Source of the DNA: Corbicula japonica | Lineage: Eukaryota; Mollusca; Bivalvia; Venerida; Cyrenidae | Direction: 5' to 3' | DNA length: 64,000 bases | NCBI GenBank assembly: GCA_038501625.1 | Contig: JAZAYU010000087.1 | Coordinates: forward strand, 2,472,001-2,536,000 | Part shown: in pieces, positions 1 through 9,430 of the stretch | Position numbering within the stretch: the first letter of the stretch is position 1 | Layout: every line of letters starts with the position of its first letter | Program-made: the position numbers and the translations under genes | The notes under the pieces: generated by a model | Seen by the model: the letters and a program-made list of their open reading frames with translations, nothing else | Databases searched by the model: none | What the model was told of the DNA's origin: nothing

Positions 1-379
1 TCGGTTTGAAGTCAAAAACTACTTAAAATTGTGACATTATTTTGACAGACCGCAAAATATTGTAAATAGGTGTTTATGCGATATCTATATCATTTTTCTA
101 GACGTTTTAAACAGCCATTCCAGACTTCCAGTGCAAACGGTATTTCTTGTGTGTGTGTGTGTGTCTGTTCTATGTTTTAAGTGTTTTGTCACACTCTGCT
201 ATCGCGTACTGCGATCACAGGTAGAATGATCATACCTTAATTTGGCACCTCCTGGTGCACCCAACCCCATGTCCCAGGGAAAATTATTATTTCAGACAGG
301 AAAATGTCATGCAGTTCCTTTTTATTATAAAAACTGCCATTTCTATTTTTTCATACCTAGATATACTGGATAAATATCT
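1..379. other. 5' edge, no gene seen
   Basis: AT-rich sequence with a short GT run near 148-163. I see no supported gene. The PLE relic that follows becomes recognisable at about 380, although its true left edge could lie further left. Confidence 0.4.
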
Positions 380-651
380 ACAATCTTTGCATAACAGAAA
401 ACGTTTTGCAAGTTTTGTCGCCCATACCCAGATTTAATTCAAAAATAGAGGTGCAGTAATCACTATTGCAACAAGGTTTTTCACAGCCAGTTTTTATGGA
501 GATTTAATTTATAAATTAAGCAAATAAAAGGCAGTATCAATTTCCATCTGTTATTCGTAAAACCATATGTAAATTCAAAAAGAAAGGTTACCAACATGAT
601 ATTCTACAACGCTCTGCATGCCTGGTGATTAACCCATCTGCAGTTAAACAC
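380..651 (+). mobile_element. Penelope-like element relic A, left piece
   Basis: This stretch aligns by eye with the C-terminal part of the PLE copy on the minus strand at 37.4-35.4 kb. It runs from the part coding NRKxF, through the GDLIYKL-like segment, to CKFKKKGYQHD and ILQRSACLVINPS at about 560-640. Stops and frameshifts interrupt the frame, so it is dead. The element is broken at about 651 by the tandem-core element and continues at 1905. Confidence 0.75.
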
Positions 652-1904
652 TAGATGTTTTTGAGAAAAACGCATGTCTCCCCCCCCCCCTGCGCCATGA
701 CCCCTGGACGATGAACCCTGTGACCTTGACCTTTGACCTACTAACCCCAAAATCAATAGGAGTCCTCTACTCAATAAGGACATCCATTTTATGAATTTGA
801 AGGCTCTGGGTAAAATAGAACTCCTGTTATTGAATACGGTTTTCACTCTTCAGGCCCCTGTGACCTTGACCTTTAAGCTACTGACCCCCTAATCAATAGG
901 GTTCTTCTACTCTATAATGGCTAACAACCTATGAAGTTTGAAGTCAGTGGGTCAAAGGTTACTCGAGTTATTGAGCAGAGACGGTTTTTACTCTTCGGGT
1001 CCCTGTGACCTTGACCTTTGACCCCAAAATCAATAGGGTTTTTCTACTCAATAAGGGCTATCACCCTATGAAGTTTGAAAGCTCTGGGTCAAAGGGTACT
1101 CGAGTTATTGAGCGGAAACGGTTTTCACTCTTTGGGTCACCATGACCTTGACCTTTGACCTACTGACCCCAAAATCAATAGGGTTCTTTTACTCAATAAG
1201 GGCTATCACCCTATGAAGTTTGAAGGCTCTGGGTCAAAGGGTACTCGAGTTATTGAGCGGAAACGGTTTTCACTCTTCGGGTCACTGTGACCTTGACCTT
1301 TGACCTACTGACCCCAAAATCAATAGGGTTCTTCTACTCAATAAGGGCTATTAGTCTATGAAGTTTGAAGGCTCTGGGTCAAAGGGTACTCGAGTTATTG
1401 AGCGGAAACGGTTTTCACTCTTCAGGTCACTGTGACCTTGACCTTTGACCTACTGACCCCAAAATCAATAGGGTTCTTCTACTCAAAAAGGGCTATCACC
1501 CTATGAAGTTTGAAGGCTCTGGGTCAAAGGGTACTCGAGTTATTGAGCGGAAACGGTTTTCACTCTTCGGGTCACTGTGACCTTGACCTTTGACCTACTG
1601 ACCCCAAAATCGATAGGGTTCTTCTACTCAATAAGGGCTATCACCCTATGAAGTTTGAAGGCTCTGGGTCAAAGGGTACTCGAGTTATTGAGCGGAAACG
1701 GTTTTCACTCTTCGGGTCACTGTGACCTTGACCTTTGACCTACTGACCCCAAAAACAATAGGGTTCTTCTACTCAATAAGGGCTATCACCCTATGAAGTT
1801 TGAAGGATCTGGGTCAAAGGGTACTCGAGTTATTGAGCGGAAACGAAGTGAGACAGACGGACAAGGCAAAAACAATATGTCTCCCCCAGAGGGGGGGAGA
1901 CATA
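652..1904 (+). mobile_element. Non-autonomous tandem-core element A (pearl/Helitron-like)
   Basis: The element interrupts a PLE relic whose two halves rejoin at its edges. Its left end carries CATGTCTCCCCC (672-690). The core is about eight tandem units of 145 bp. The right end carries a GACAGACGGACAAGG tract, then a hairpin (1876-1904) whose arms read TATGTCTCCCCC and GGGGGAGACATA. So the left terminal motif is the same as one arm of the right hairpin. This layout (left domain, tandem core, ACGG-type tract, right hairpin) recalls the bivalve pearl elements and Helitron-related HINE/DINE elements. No coding capacity is visible. A short ACT repeat at both junctions may be the target duplication. 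Confidence 0.65.
720..1850. repeat. Tandem array, 145-bp unit, about 8 copies
   Basis: Units start at about 721, 861, 1006, 1143, 1288, 1433, 1578 and 1723. The later units are spaced exactly 145 bp apart; the first ones differ by a few bases. Each begins with GTGACCTTGACCTTTGACCT and ends with a segment reading TTGAGCGGAAACGGTTTTCAC. The array is the core of element A. Later units are nearly identical, which suggests recent homogenisation or a recent insertion. Confidence 0.9.
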
Positions 1905-2412
1905 ACTATGCTAACCTATTTAGTTGCACAACGGTGGCAGGGGTTTGAGAGATTATGAAGGTTTATGGGGAAATCTTTTCTTAAAAGAACCTATAAGCTC
2001 GATTTGTTTCATTTATTCCTGTCATCGTATTCTTGCTAATTTGACTCCAGGGGCTCTGGTCTCGGTATGATCATCGAGTTTTCGCCCATTTGGCTTTGCA
2101 ATGCTATTAGCTTCTTATGATTTATATCTTTGTGTGTTTGTTTTTTGATATGAGAACCTGTTGGGGCAAGTGTGAGGTTGGTGCACCCAAGAACCTGTTT
2201 TAAACCCCCAGTGGAAATTTGTTTTGCCACTGACCGTTCCAATGCGGTAACCCCAAGGGTTCTCTATGTCGTTAATTGTTTGTGGTGTCTTATCTAAATT
2301 GACATACTTATAACAACATGCTCTCTTTTCCCCTCTTCTTTTTTGCTGTGTGGGGAGGCTTTGTTTTGTGAGTGTGGCATTTCCTGATAGGAATATTTCA
2401 CCTTTTTTAAGA
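1905..2412 (+). mobile_element. Penelope-like element relic A, right piece with 3' tail
   Basis: This is the continuation of the PLE after element A. It contains the end of the RT-associated ORF (TTVAG), then the conserved 3' tail shared by all PLE copies here: GAACCTGTTGGGGCAAGTG, the GGTGCACCC block, the TGGCAATTTG-like block, the TGACCGTTCCAA block and the terminal ATATTTCACCTTTTTT. That shared end defines the 3' terminus of the family. Confidence 0.75.
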
Positions 2413-3275
2413 CCTAGATGCTAGGCCCCTCCCTCTCCCCTGAACCCACAAAGATGCTTATTTGTCATAAAGGCTTGCTTGGGACAGGCTATAAGAGGTC
2501 TCTAACTAAAAAGAACTACTTGTTTTCTTTCAAAATACTAGTATTCACTTTTTTCCAAGGCACACACCCGTTTGGCGGATGACAATTTATGAATGCACTT
2601 TCCCTTGTTCGCAGTATACATGGCTATTGTTGGCAAATGTTCCAAAAAAACAGGCATGCAGATAGGACTGGAGAATTGTTCAACTAATAATAATAATGCA
2701 GCAGGGCACATGAAGGTAAGCTGAAGCGGATTGCAAGACTGCTTAGAAAGTAAATGGTGTATGACATATGGAAAGGTGTCTTCGGAAAATTGATGTTACT
2801 CATCACGATGACGTTAAGCTGATTACATTGCTTTTTATTATGCGCCTATGGGATAAAAGCCATATCCCATGGTTCAAACAAATAGATATCATAAAGAAGA
2901 CATGAACAGCTAGATATTACAAAGACTTGCACTTTTAATGGTAAAGCATATTTTTCATAAAAATATATATATAAAGGATAATTAGATATAAAGAGTACAG
3001 TTTCAAAGAACAAAAAAGAGTACATAGTTAGTTGCTATGGGATTTTATACAATACAAAGTCTATAGTGTTTACCAGAGACTTGATGTACCAATCATTACC
3101 ACAGCTAGTTTACTTATAAATAAGACATGGTATAAAATGGAAGACAGGCAAAAATTTCAAAATGAGGTTCATGTCTTAAGGCTTTTTATTAATTTGATAT
3201 TCAGTGTAAGCCAAAACTTCAGCACCAAAATTTAATAGAATCGGGAATTATATGTTTTAAATAAGTCACACCATA
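2413..3275. other. No gene seen
   Basis: AT-rich intergenic sequence. A short piece near 2850 (CCTATGGGATAAAAGCC) resembles the right half of the piggyBac-type MITEs nearby and may be a relic of one. Confidence 0.4.
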
Positions 3276-3518
3276 TTAACCCTTTCCTCTATATATATAT
3301 GCATTTTTAGGCGTGTGCAACCAGTGTAGATCCAAATCAGCCGGCACATCTGTGCCGTCTGGTCAGAATCTGAACTAATCGCTTTGTGGTCAGAAATCAC
3401 CTAACAAATTATTAAGCGAACAGTGCAGATCCTGATCAGACGACATGGATGTCCCAGCTGATCTGGATCAAACTGTTTTCCCTCGCAATAAAGGTGTATC
3501 TATGGAGGAAAGGGTTAA
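3276..3518. mobile_element. piggyBac-type MITE copy 1
   Basis: The 243-bp unit is flanked by TTAA on both sides (3276-3279 and 3515-3518). Terminal inverted repeats start CCCTTTCCTC and end GAGGAAAGGG. The interior is palindromic, with paired blocks of the type GTAGATCCAGATCAG and CTGATCTGGATC. TTAA target sites with CCCTTT ends are typical of piggyBac elements. It has no coding capacity. Confidence 0.8.
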
Positions 3519-4072
3519 GCTGACAACATGGCTTATAAAGCATTTAGCATAAAACAATATGGAATATTTTGATATTACAAAATCCATTAACAGTAATGGT
3601 AAAATGAAAGTGAGCTGTTACTTCTTTCCAAAATATCAACAATTAAAAATTTTGATGTCCAAAATATCAATGATGACACATTTTTGCAAGGCTAGAATCA
3701 GTTGCCATGCTTTGAAAAAGAATCATTTAAACTGGTGAAAATGACTGAATTGCAAGAAACACATTTTTTTTCAAGTGTGCAAATATATAGAATACAGTAG
3801 TATTAAACACAAAAGATGTTATTTTAACATATTTTTATCAATAATAAACATATATTTCCTTGCTCAATAATAAATATTTATTAAAGTTTAGTAGTATGTA
3901 AATGGTTATTAAAATTTACATAATCACACCAAATGAACAGTTTCTCATTTCAAAACATTTTTCAGTACAGTACTAACAAATAAAGTGTTCATATTCAGAG
4001 TGAGTGGCTGAATTCTGTAATAACAACATCTAAAGCAAGAAGCCCAGAGAACAGTAAGCCTGTACCAAAACA
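3519..4072. other. No gene seen
   Basis: Very AT-rich, with no open frame worth reporting and no recognised repeat. Confidence 0.4.
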
Positions 4073-4219
4073 AGCCCAAAGATCATGAAACTAAGATTGA
4101 AGACCAGTCTAAAATCTCAAACATCTGATTGGCTGAAATGGCAACCAGTCACAATTTCAGCTAATCAGATGTTTGATATTTGAGACTGGTCTCAAGATGT
4201 TGTTTTATGATCTTGGGCA
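4073..4219. mobile_element. Palindromic MITE family B, copy 1
   Basis: The sequence folds on itself from end to end. The ends read GCCCAAAGATCATGA and TTATGATCTTGGGC. Inner paired blocks are GACCAGTCT/GACTGGTC and ATCTGATTGGCTGAAAT against its reverse complement. It is related to the copies at 4345, 4979 and 8515. Confidence 0.75.
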
Positions 4220-4344
4220 TAGAAGCCACACCCCAACGACAGCAAGCTGAAAGCTGTATCAGTCAGAACTCTCCAGTACACTAGCATGAGACAAGACAGA
4301 CAGTCTGAACATCTAGGAGATTTGACAGGAAATAAACAGGCAGA

Positions 4345-4485
4345 GTCCAAGATAATAAAACTAAAATTGGAGACCAGTCTCAAAGCATCTAATTGGCTGA
4401 AATAGAGACCAGTCACCATTTCAGCCAATTGGAGACCAGCCTCAAATCTCAAGCATCTGAATAGGAGACTAGTCAATATTTCAGT
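4345..4485. mobile_element. Palindromic MITE family B, copy 2 (rearranged)
   Basis: It shares GAGACCAGTCTC, TAATTGGCTGAAAT and TTTCAGCCAATT with copy 1, but internal blocks are duplicated and the right end is degraded. Confidence 0.6.
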
Positions 4486-4978
4486 ACTGTGTATACTGGT
4501 AATTGATTATTGATAAATAGAAGGTCATGTGAAAGTATACTTGTAAGACTAACAAATACCGTTCATAAGAACTGGGTCCAAAATGTTAAAACTCAGATTT
4601 GAGGGTGGTCTTACATAATACTGATCCCAAGCAGACTATCATGTTTTCCATGGAGAATTTTTCAAGTGGAATCATAAAAATACCAAAACATTTGTTAGGC
4701 CAATTTAATATGGAAAGTAAACATGGAATTTAAACAGCATGAAGTCTGTAGGTACATATCATTTGAGTTGTGTGTGTAAACAATATCACATGTGACCGAA
4801 AGTTCGGTATGTGCAAACAGTACTGAAAAATTATGATCAGAATACACAACTTAGTATGACAGTTTATAACCTCGCATATAACACATATAACACAGACAAC
4901 TGTAGAGATAGGGAATCAGAAAACCTCACTGTGGGTTTAGGATTTACTAATCTTCCCTGTTGTATCAATCTTGTGGAT

Positions 4979-5865
4979 ACAGGGCTGAAGGTTATAAAGC
5001 TTGGATTGGAAACCAGTCTCAGGTGCAGTTTAAAATCACTATTGCAACAAGGTATTTCACAGCCAGTTTTTTATGGAGATTTAATTTATAAACTTAAGAA
5101 GATAAAGGGCAATGTTAATTTCTCCCGGTTATTCGTAAAATCCATCTGTAAATTTAAAAAGAAAGGTTACCAACATGATATTTTACAGCGCTCTGCATGC
5201 CTGGTGATTAACCCTTCTACAGTTGATCACTATGCTTACCTCTTTGGTTGCACGACGGTGGCAGGGGTTTAAGAGTTTATGAAGGTTTATGGGGAAATCT
5301 TTTCTTAAAAGAACCTAGAAGCTCGATTTGTTTCTTTTATCCCTGTCATCGTGTTCTTGCTGATTTTACTCCAGGAGCTCTGGTCTCGGTAAGATCATTG
5401 AGTAACCGCTCTTTGGCTTTGCAATGTATTAGATTCTTATGTTTTATATGTTTGTGTGCTTTTGCATGCAACATTGTTGAGCCAATAAGTGGGTTGGAGT
5501 TGTTTCACCAAGACAACTTGTATTTGTTTTGTAATATGAGAACCTGTTAGGGCAAGTGTGAGGTTGGTGCACCCTAGAACCTGGTTTAAACCCCCAGTGG
5601 CAATTTGATTTGCCACTGACCGCTCCAAGGCGGTAACCCCTCGGGTTCTCATTTTTGTTAATTGTTAGTGGTGTCTCTTTTTAAACTGATCATTTTATTA
5701 ACCATGCTCTCTCCCTCTCTTCTTCTTGACTGTGTGGGGAGGCTGTTTTTTTCTGAATGTGGCGATTCCTGATATGCATATTTCACCTTTTTTTCAAATC
5801 TCAAGCATCTGATTGGCTGAAATGGCGACTGGTTTCCATGCTCAGTTTTATAACCTTGGGCACAG
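4979..5865. mobile_element. Palindromic MITE family B, copy 3, split by a PLE
   Basis: The left half (4979-5031) reads AGGGCTGAAGGTTATAAAGC through AAACCAGTCTC. The right half (5795-5865) reads AAATCTCAAGCATCTGATTG through TTATAACCTTGGGCAC. Joined, they match copy 4 at 8515-8650. The intervening DNA is a 5'-truncated PLE, so the PLE inserted after the MITE. Confidence 0.8.
5032..5794 (+). mobile_element. 5'-truncated Penelope-like element B
   Basis: The copy starts inside the ORF and runs to the family 3' end ATATTTCACCTTTTTTT. An open frame to 5272 encodes the C-terminal part of a PLE-type protein: LKSLLQQGISQPVFYGDLIY, a basic KLKKIKGN segment, then CKFKKKGY, ILQRSACLVINP and a C-terminal LFGCTTVAGV. 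The frame is open for about 80 residues but has no catalytic RT motifs, because the copy is truncated upstream of them. The non-coding tail (5273-5794) is about 520 bp. Confidence 0.8.
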
Positions 5866-6307
5866 ACTGTATTATGCTATAGTCATTCATGGGTATATAA
5901 TAAATGTGTATATCAAGTGACTCTCTACTTAATGATAACATACTGAAGCTTTGCAAAATTCACAAACAACTCAACAATAATTCAACTTGCATGCCCAATA
6001 TTTCTTATCACGTTAATATAAAGACAAACTCAATGATATCATTATCTCAATCAAAAATGTGTCAATAAATTATGAAATGTATATCAAAAATACCTTACCC
6101 TAAAACACTCCAACCCGATTGCAATCAATTTTATAACAGCAAACAATTCAAACTTAAAAATCAAAAAGAAAGTGAACACATTTTCTAATCTAAAACACTT
6201 CATGGTATTGCATTAAATCATTATTACATGAAGACAGTACAGATGCATTCAACAATCTGATTTTTTAAACCTGCTGGACATAACTATTAGAATTTGGGGA
6301 TGTCCCA
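5866..6307. other. No gene seen
   Basis: AT-rich spacer between transposon copies. Confidence 0.4.
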
Positions 6308-6548
6308 TTAACCCTTTCCCTCACTTATACGCATTTTTACACATGTGCGACCAATGTAGATCCAGATCAGCTGGCACATCCGTGCTGTCTGATCAGGATC
6401 TGCACTGGTTGCATTTCGGTCAGAAATAACCTAATGAATCATAAAGCGAACAGTTTAGATCCTGATCAGATGGCACGAATGTGCCGGCTGGTCTGGATCT
6501 ACACTGTTGGCCAATGCAATAAAAGTTGTCTATGGAGGAAAGGGTTAA
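6308..6548. mobile_element. piggyBac-type MITE copy 2
   Basis: TTAA at 6308-6311 and 6545-6548. The ends are CCCTTTCCCTC and GAGGAAAGGG. The interior palindrome includes GTAGATCCAGATCAGCTGG and its inverted partner. Confidence 0.8.
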
Positions 6549-6559
6549 GTTTTTTCAAT

Positions 6560-6675
6560 GTACAGTCTAACCAGTGCTAAAGACCACCTGTAAACAAAGA
6601 CCAGCTGTAGATAAAGACCAGATTCACATGTGAACAAAGACCACCTCTGTCTACAGAGTGGATTGACTGTATGGA
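6560..6675. repeat. Short repeat with AAAGACCA motifs
   Basis: Four spaced AAAGACCA motifs sit between inverted ends of the type ACAGTCTAACC and GGATTGACTGT. It may be a small MITE fragment; the family is not recognised. Confidence 0.4.
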
Positions 6676-6776
6676 TCAAAGGAAGATATGCAAGAACAGG
6701 CATTCAAAAATCATCTGAGAAGTCAAATTACAATAAAACATATGTAAAAAAATCTTAAACATGCTTTATTACCAAT

Positions 6777-7005
6777 TTAACACTTAACTATATATATGGC
6801 TTATATCTGATGAGCAAACAGTGCATAGATCCAGACCAGCTGGCAAATCCATATCATCTGATCAGAATCTACTTTTCACTTGGTCAGAAATAACCTAATT
6901 AATCTAACACTGAGTAGACCCTGATCAGGTGGCACAGATGTGCTTGCTGAGATGGATCTACACTGTTCGCACATGGATATCAGCCATACCCCATAAGGGA
7001 CTACT
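6777..7005. mobile_element. piggyBac-type MITE copy 3 (degraded)
   Basis: The same internal order as copies 1 and 2 is visible (ATAGATCCAGACCAGCTGGC, TGATCAGAATCTAC, CCCTGATCAGGTGGCAC). A TTAA remains on the left (6777-6780), but the right terminus is mutated. Confidence 0.6.
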
Positions 7006-7602
7006 TTTCAATGTTGTACATTTAAATAGCATAACACATGGGCTCACAACATATCACAGTATATCAATAAACCAAAATTGATACAAAAGCACACAATATA
7101 AAGGTAAAATAAATACTATTATTATAATTACAAATATAATGTATGAATTCACACCTATGTATATAATATCAATAGGTCAGTCTTGATGTCAGCGGAAATT
7201 TACAATAACAATTCACATAATGCCACAAACAAAATTGAATAATTGACAGTTAACTTGAAAAATGGAGCATAACTATGAAGAAATAGTTGAAAGTTATGAA
7301 ACTGTCATGATAATTGCTGTTGTGAAGTCGGACAACTATGTTAAGTTTCAAAGCTTTATCTCAAATAATTTCTCAGAAAAAGTGAACTTAAACAAAAAAC
7401 TTAATGAAATCTTGACGCCTACCCACCTGCCACATGAATACCCCATCCTATGACCAGTGTTTTCCAAAAAAAACCGGTTAAGAAGTGAAGAGCAAGCAAT
7501 TCTGGTTTTATTGTCAGTTTTGCGATTCTGCCCTGAATGTGTAGGAAGACTTTAGGAAGATAAAATGGCTATTCTGGAAGACTTTTATATACTGCTAATT
7601 CA

Positions 7603-7854
7603 TTAACCCTTTACTCCATACCTATGTGCTGTATCACTTACTTAACTACTAATAACTAGTGTAGATCCAGATCAGCTGGCACATCTGTGCATTCTGATCT
7701 GCATCTACACTGGTTGTTGTTTGGCCATAAGTAACCTAATGATTAAAAAGTGAACAGTGCCCATGCTGATCAGCCTGCACAGATGTGCAGCTGATCTGGA
7801 TCTATAATATCTGCCTATGGGATAACAGCCATAATCAACCGAGTAAAGGGTTAA
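7603..7854. mobile_element. piggyBac-type MITE copy 4
   Basis: TTAA at 7603-7606 and 7851-7854. The ends CCCTTTACTC and GAGTAAAGGG form the TIR. The interior palindrome is shared with copies 1-3. Confidence 0.8.
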
Positions 7855-8514
7855 ACTTCACGAGGTATTATTTTTATGGATATTTTAGGTAGATCAATTC
7901 ATGATGAAGTTAAAGTCTCCCTGAATATTAACTTGCATGTAAACATGATTACAGAAAAATTATTAATCGTGAATTTCAATCAAATTTATTTACTGTTTCA
8001 CTACAAAACGTGAAATTTTTATGCCAACAGATCTAAAAGCATTCACAATTATTCACTGAACATTTTTTCAGCCATACTGAAAAAATATAAGAAAACAACT
8101 GTTTATATGGCAACACATAGTTTTGTTATAAGTACCGAAAAACCGGGATCCAAAACAAGAATATTCATAAACAATGTATATAAAATGTTTTAAACAGTAG
8201 CTTTATTTTTAAAAAATCATTCCCCTGAACCAGCTCTAATAGTATCACTTTTTTGCCAGGAATTAATTTTATTTGTTTTAAGCCCCAAAACAAGCCTAAA
8301 TGAAAAACCTATTATGCTCATGTGATTCTGGTGGTAAAAAAAGGCTGACTCCAGCAAAGCACAATACCACAGAAAGCTTTTCTATTCTACCCTGCCAATT
8401 AAGTGCCAAATAAAATGCACAGAAATTTAAGTTACATTTACTTTCTAGACGCTGTCATGTTAATAAACAGTTGTCAACATCAATTTTTGTTTTCAAACTG
8501 GAACAAATACAAAA
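7855..8514. other. No gene seen
   Basis: AT-rich, with no feature recognised. Confidence 0.35.
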
Positions 8515-8650
8515 CCCAGGTCTGAAGGTTATAAAGCTGAGATTGGAAACCAGTCTCAAATCTCAAGCATCTGATTGCCATTCGCCATTTCAGCCAATCA
8601 GATGCTTGAGATTTGAGACTGGTTTCCATGCTCAGCTTTATAACCTTGGG
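8515..8650. mobile_element. Palindromic MITE family B, copy 4 (best preserved)
   Basis: A nearly perfect hairpin. The arms run from CCCAGGTCTGAAGGTTATAA inward to TCTCAAGCATCTGATTG and back out to TTATAACCTTGGG. This copy is the reference for the family in this window. Confidence 0.8.
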
Positions 8651-8930
8651 CACTGAACTTACACATATATCCCTTTCAAAACAGTAATCTCAGATCCAGT
8701 TCTTATTTGACTTCTTTCGTAACTTAGAGTGTTTTTTTTTAACCAAAAACCAAAAATCTGTAAATGCACATATTAAATGGATTTACAGTAATTTAAATAC
8801 AGACAAAAGCATTTATCTATTTACTATACTTTAAATTGAAACTAAATGTTCAACAGATCTAAATTTATTCCAAATGTTCAACAGATCTAAAATTATTCTA
8901 AATTTTTATTCTTTCATAATTCTGTTGACA

Positions 8931-9430
8931 NNNNNNNNNNNNNNNNNNNNNNNNNNNNNNNNNNNNNNNNNNNNNNNNNNNNNNNNNNNNNNNNNNNNNN
9001 NNNNNNNNNNNNNNNNNNNNNNNNNNNNNNNNNNNNNNNNNNNNNNNNNNNNNNNNNNNNNNNNNNNNNNNNNNNNNNNNNNNNNNNNNNNNNNNNNNNN
9101 NNNNNNNNNNNNNNNNNNNNNNNNNNNNNNNNNNNNNNNNNNNNNNNNNNNNNNNNNNNNNNNNNNNNNNNNNNNNNNNNNNNNNNNNNNNNNNNNNNNN
9201 NNNNNNNNNNNNNNNNNNNNNNNNNNNNNNNNNNNNNNNNNNNNNNNNNNNNNNNNNNNNNNNNNNNNNNNNNNNNNNNNNNNNNNNNNNNNNNNNNNNN
9301 NNNNNNNNNNNNNNNNNNNNNNNNNNNNNNNNNNNNNNNNNNNNNNNNNNNNNNNNNNNNNNNNNNNNNNNNNNNNNNNNNNNNNNNNNNNNNNNNNNNN
9401 NNNNNNNNNNNNNNNNNNNNNNNNNNNNNN
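8931..9430. other. Assembly gap (500 N)
   Basis: A run of exactly 500 N, the usual placeholder for a gap of unknown size. It removes the 3' part of the MFS gene. Confidence 0.99.

Noticed and set aside
720..1850. CRISPR-like array
   Set aside because: Repeats of 145 bp are contiguous, without spacers, in a eukaryotic transposon context.
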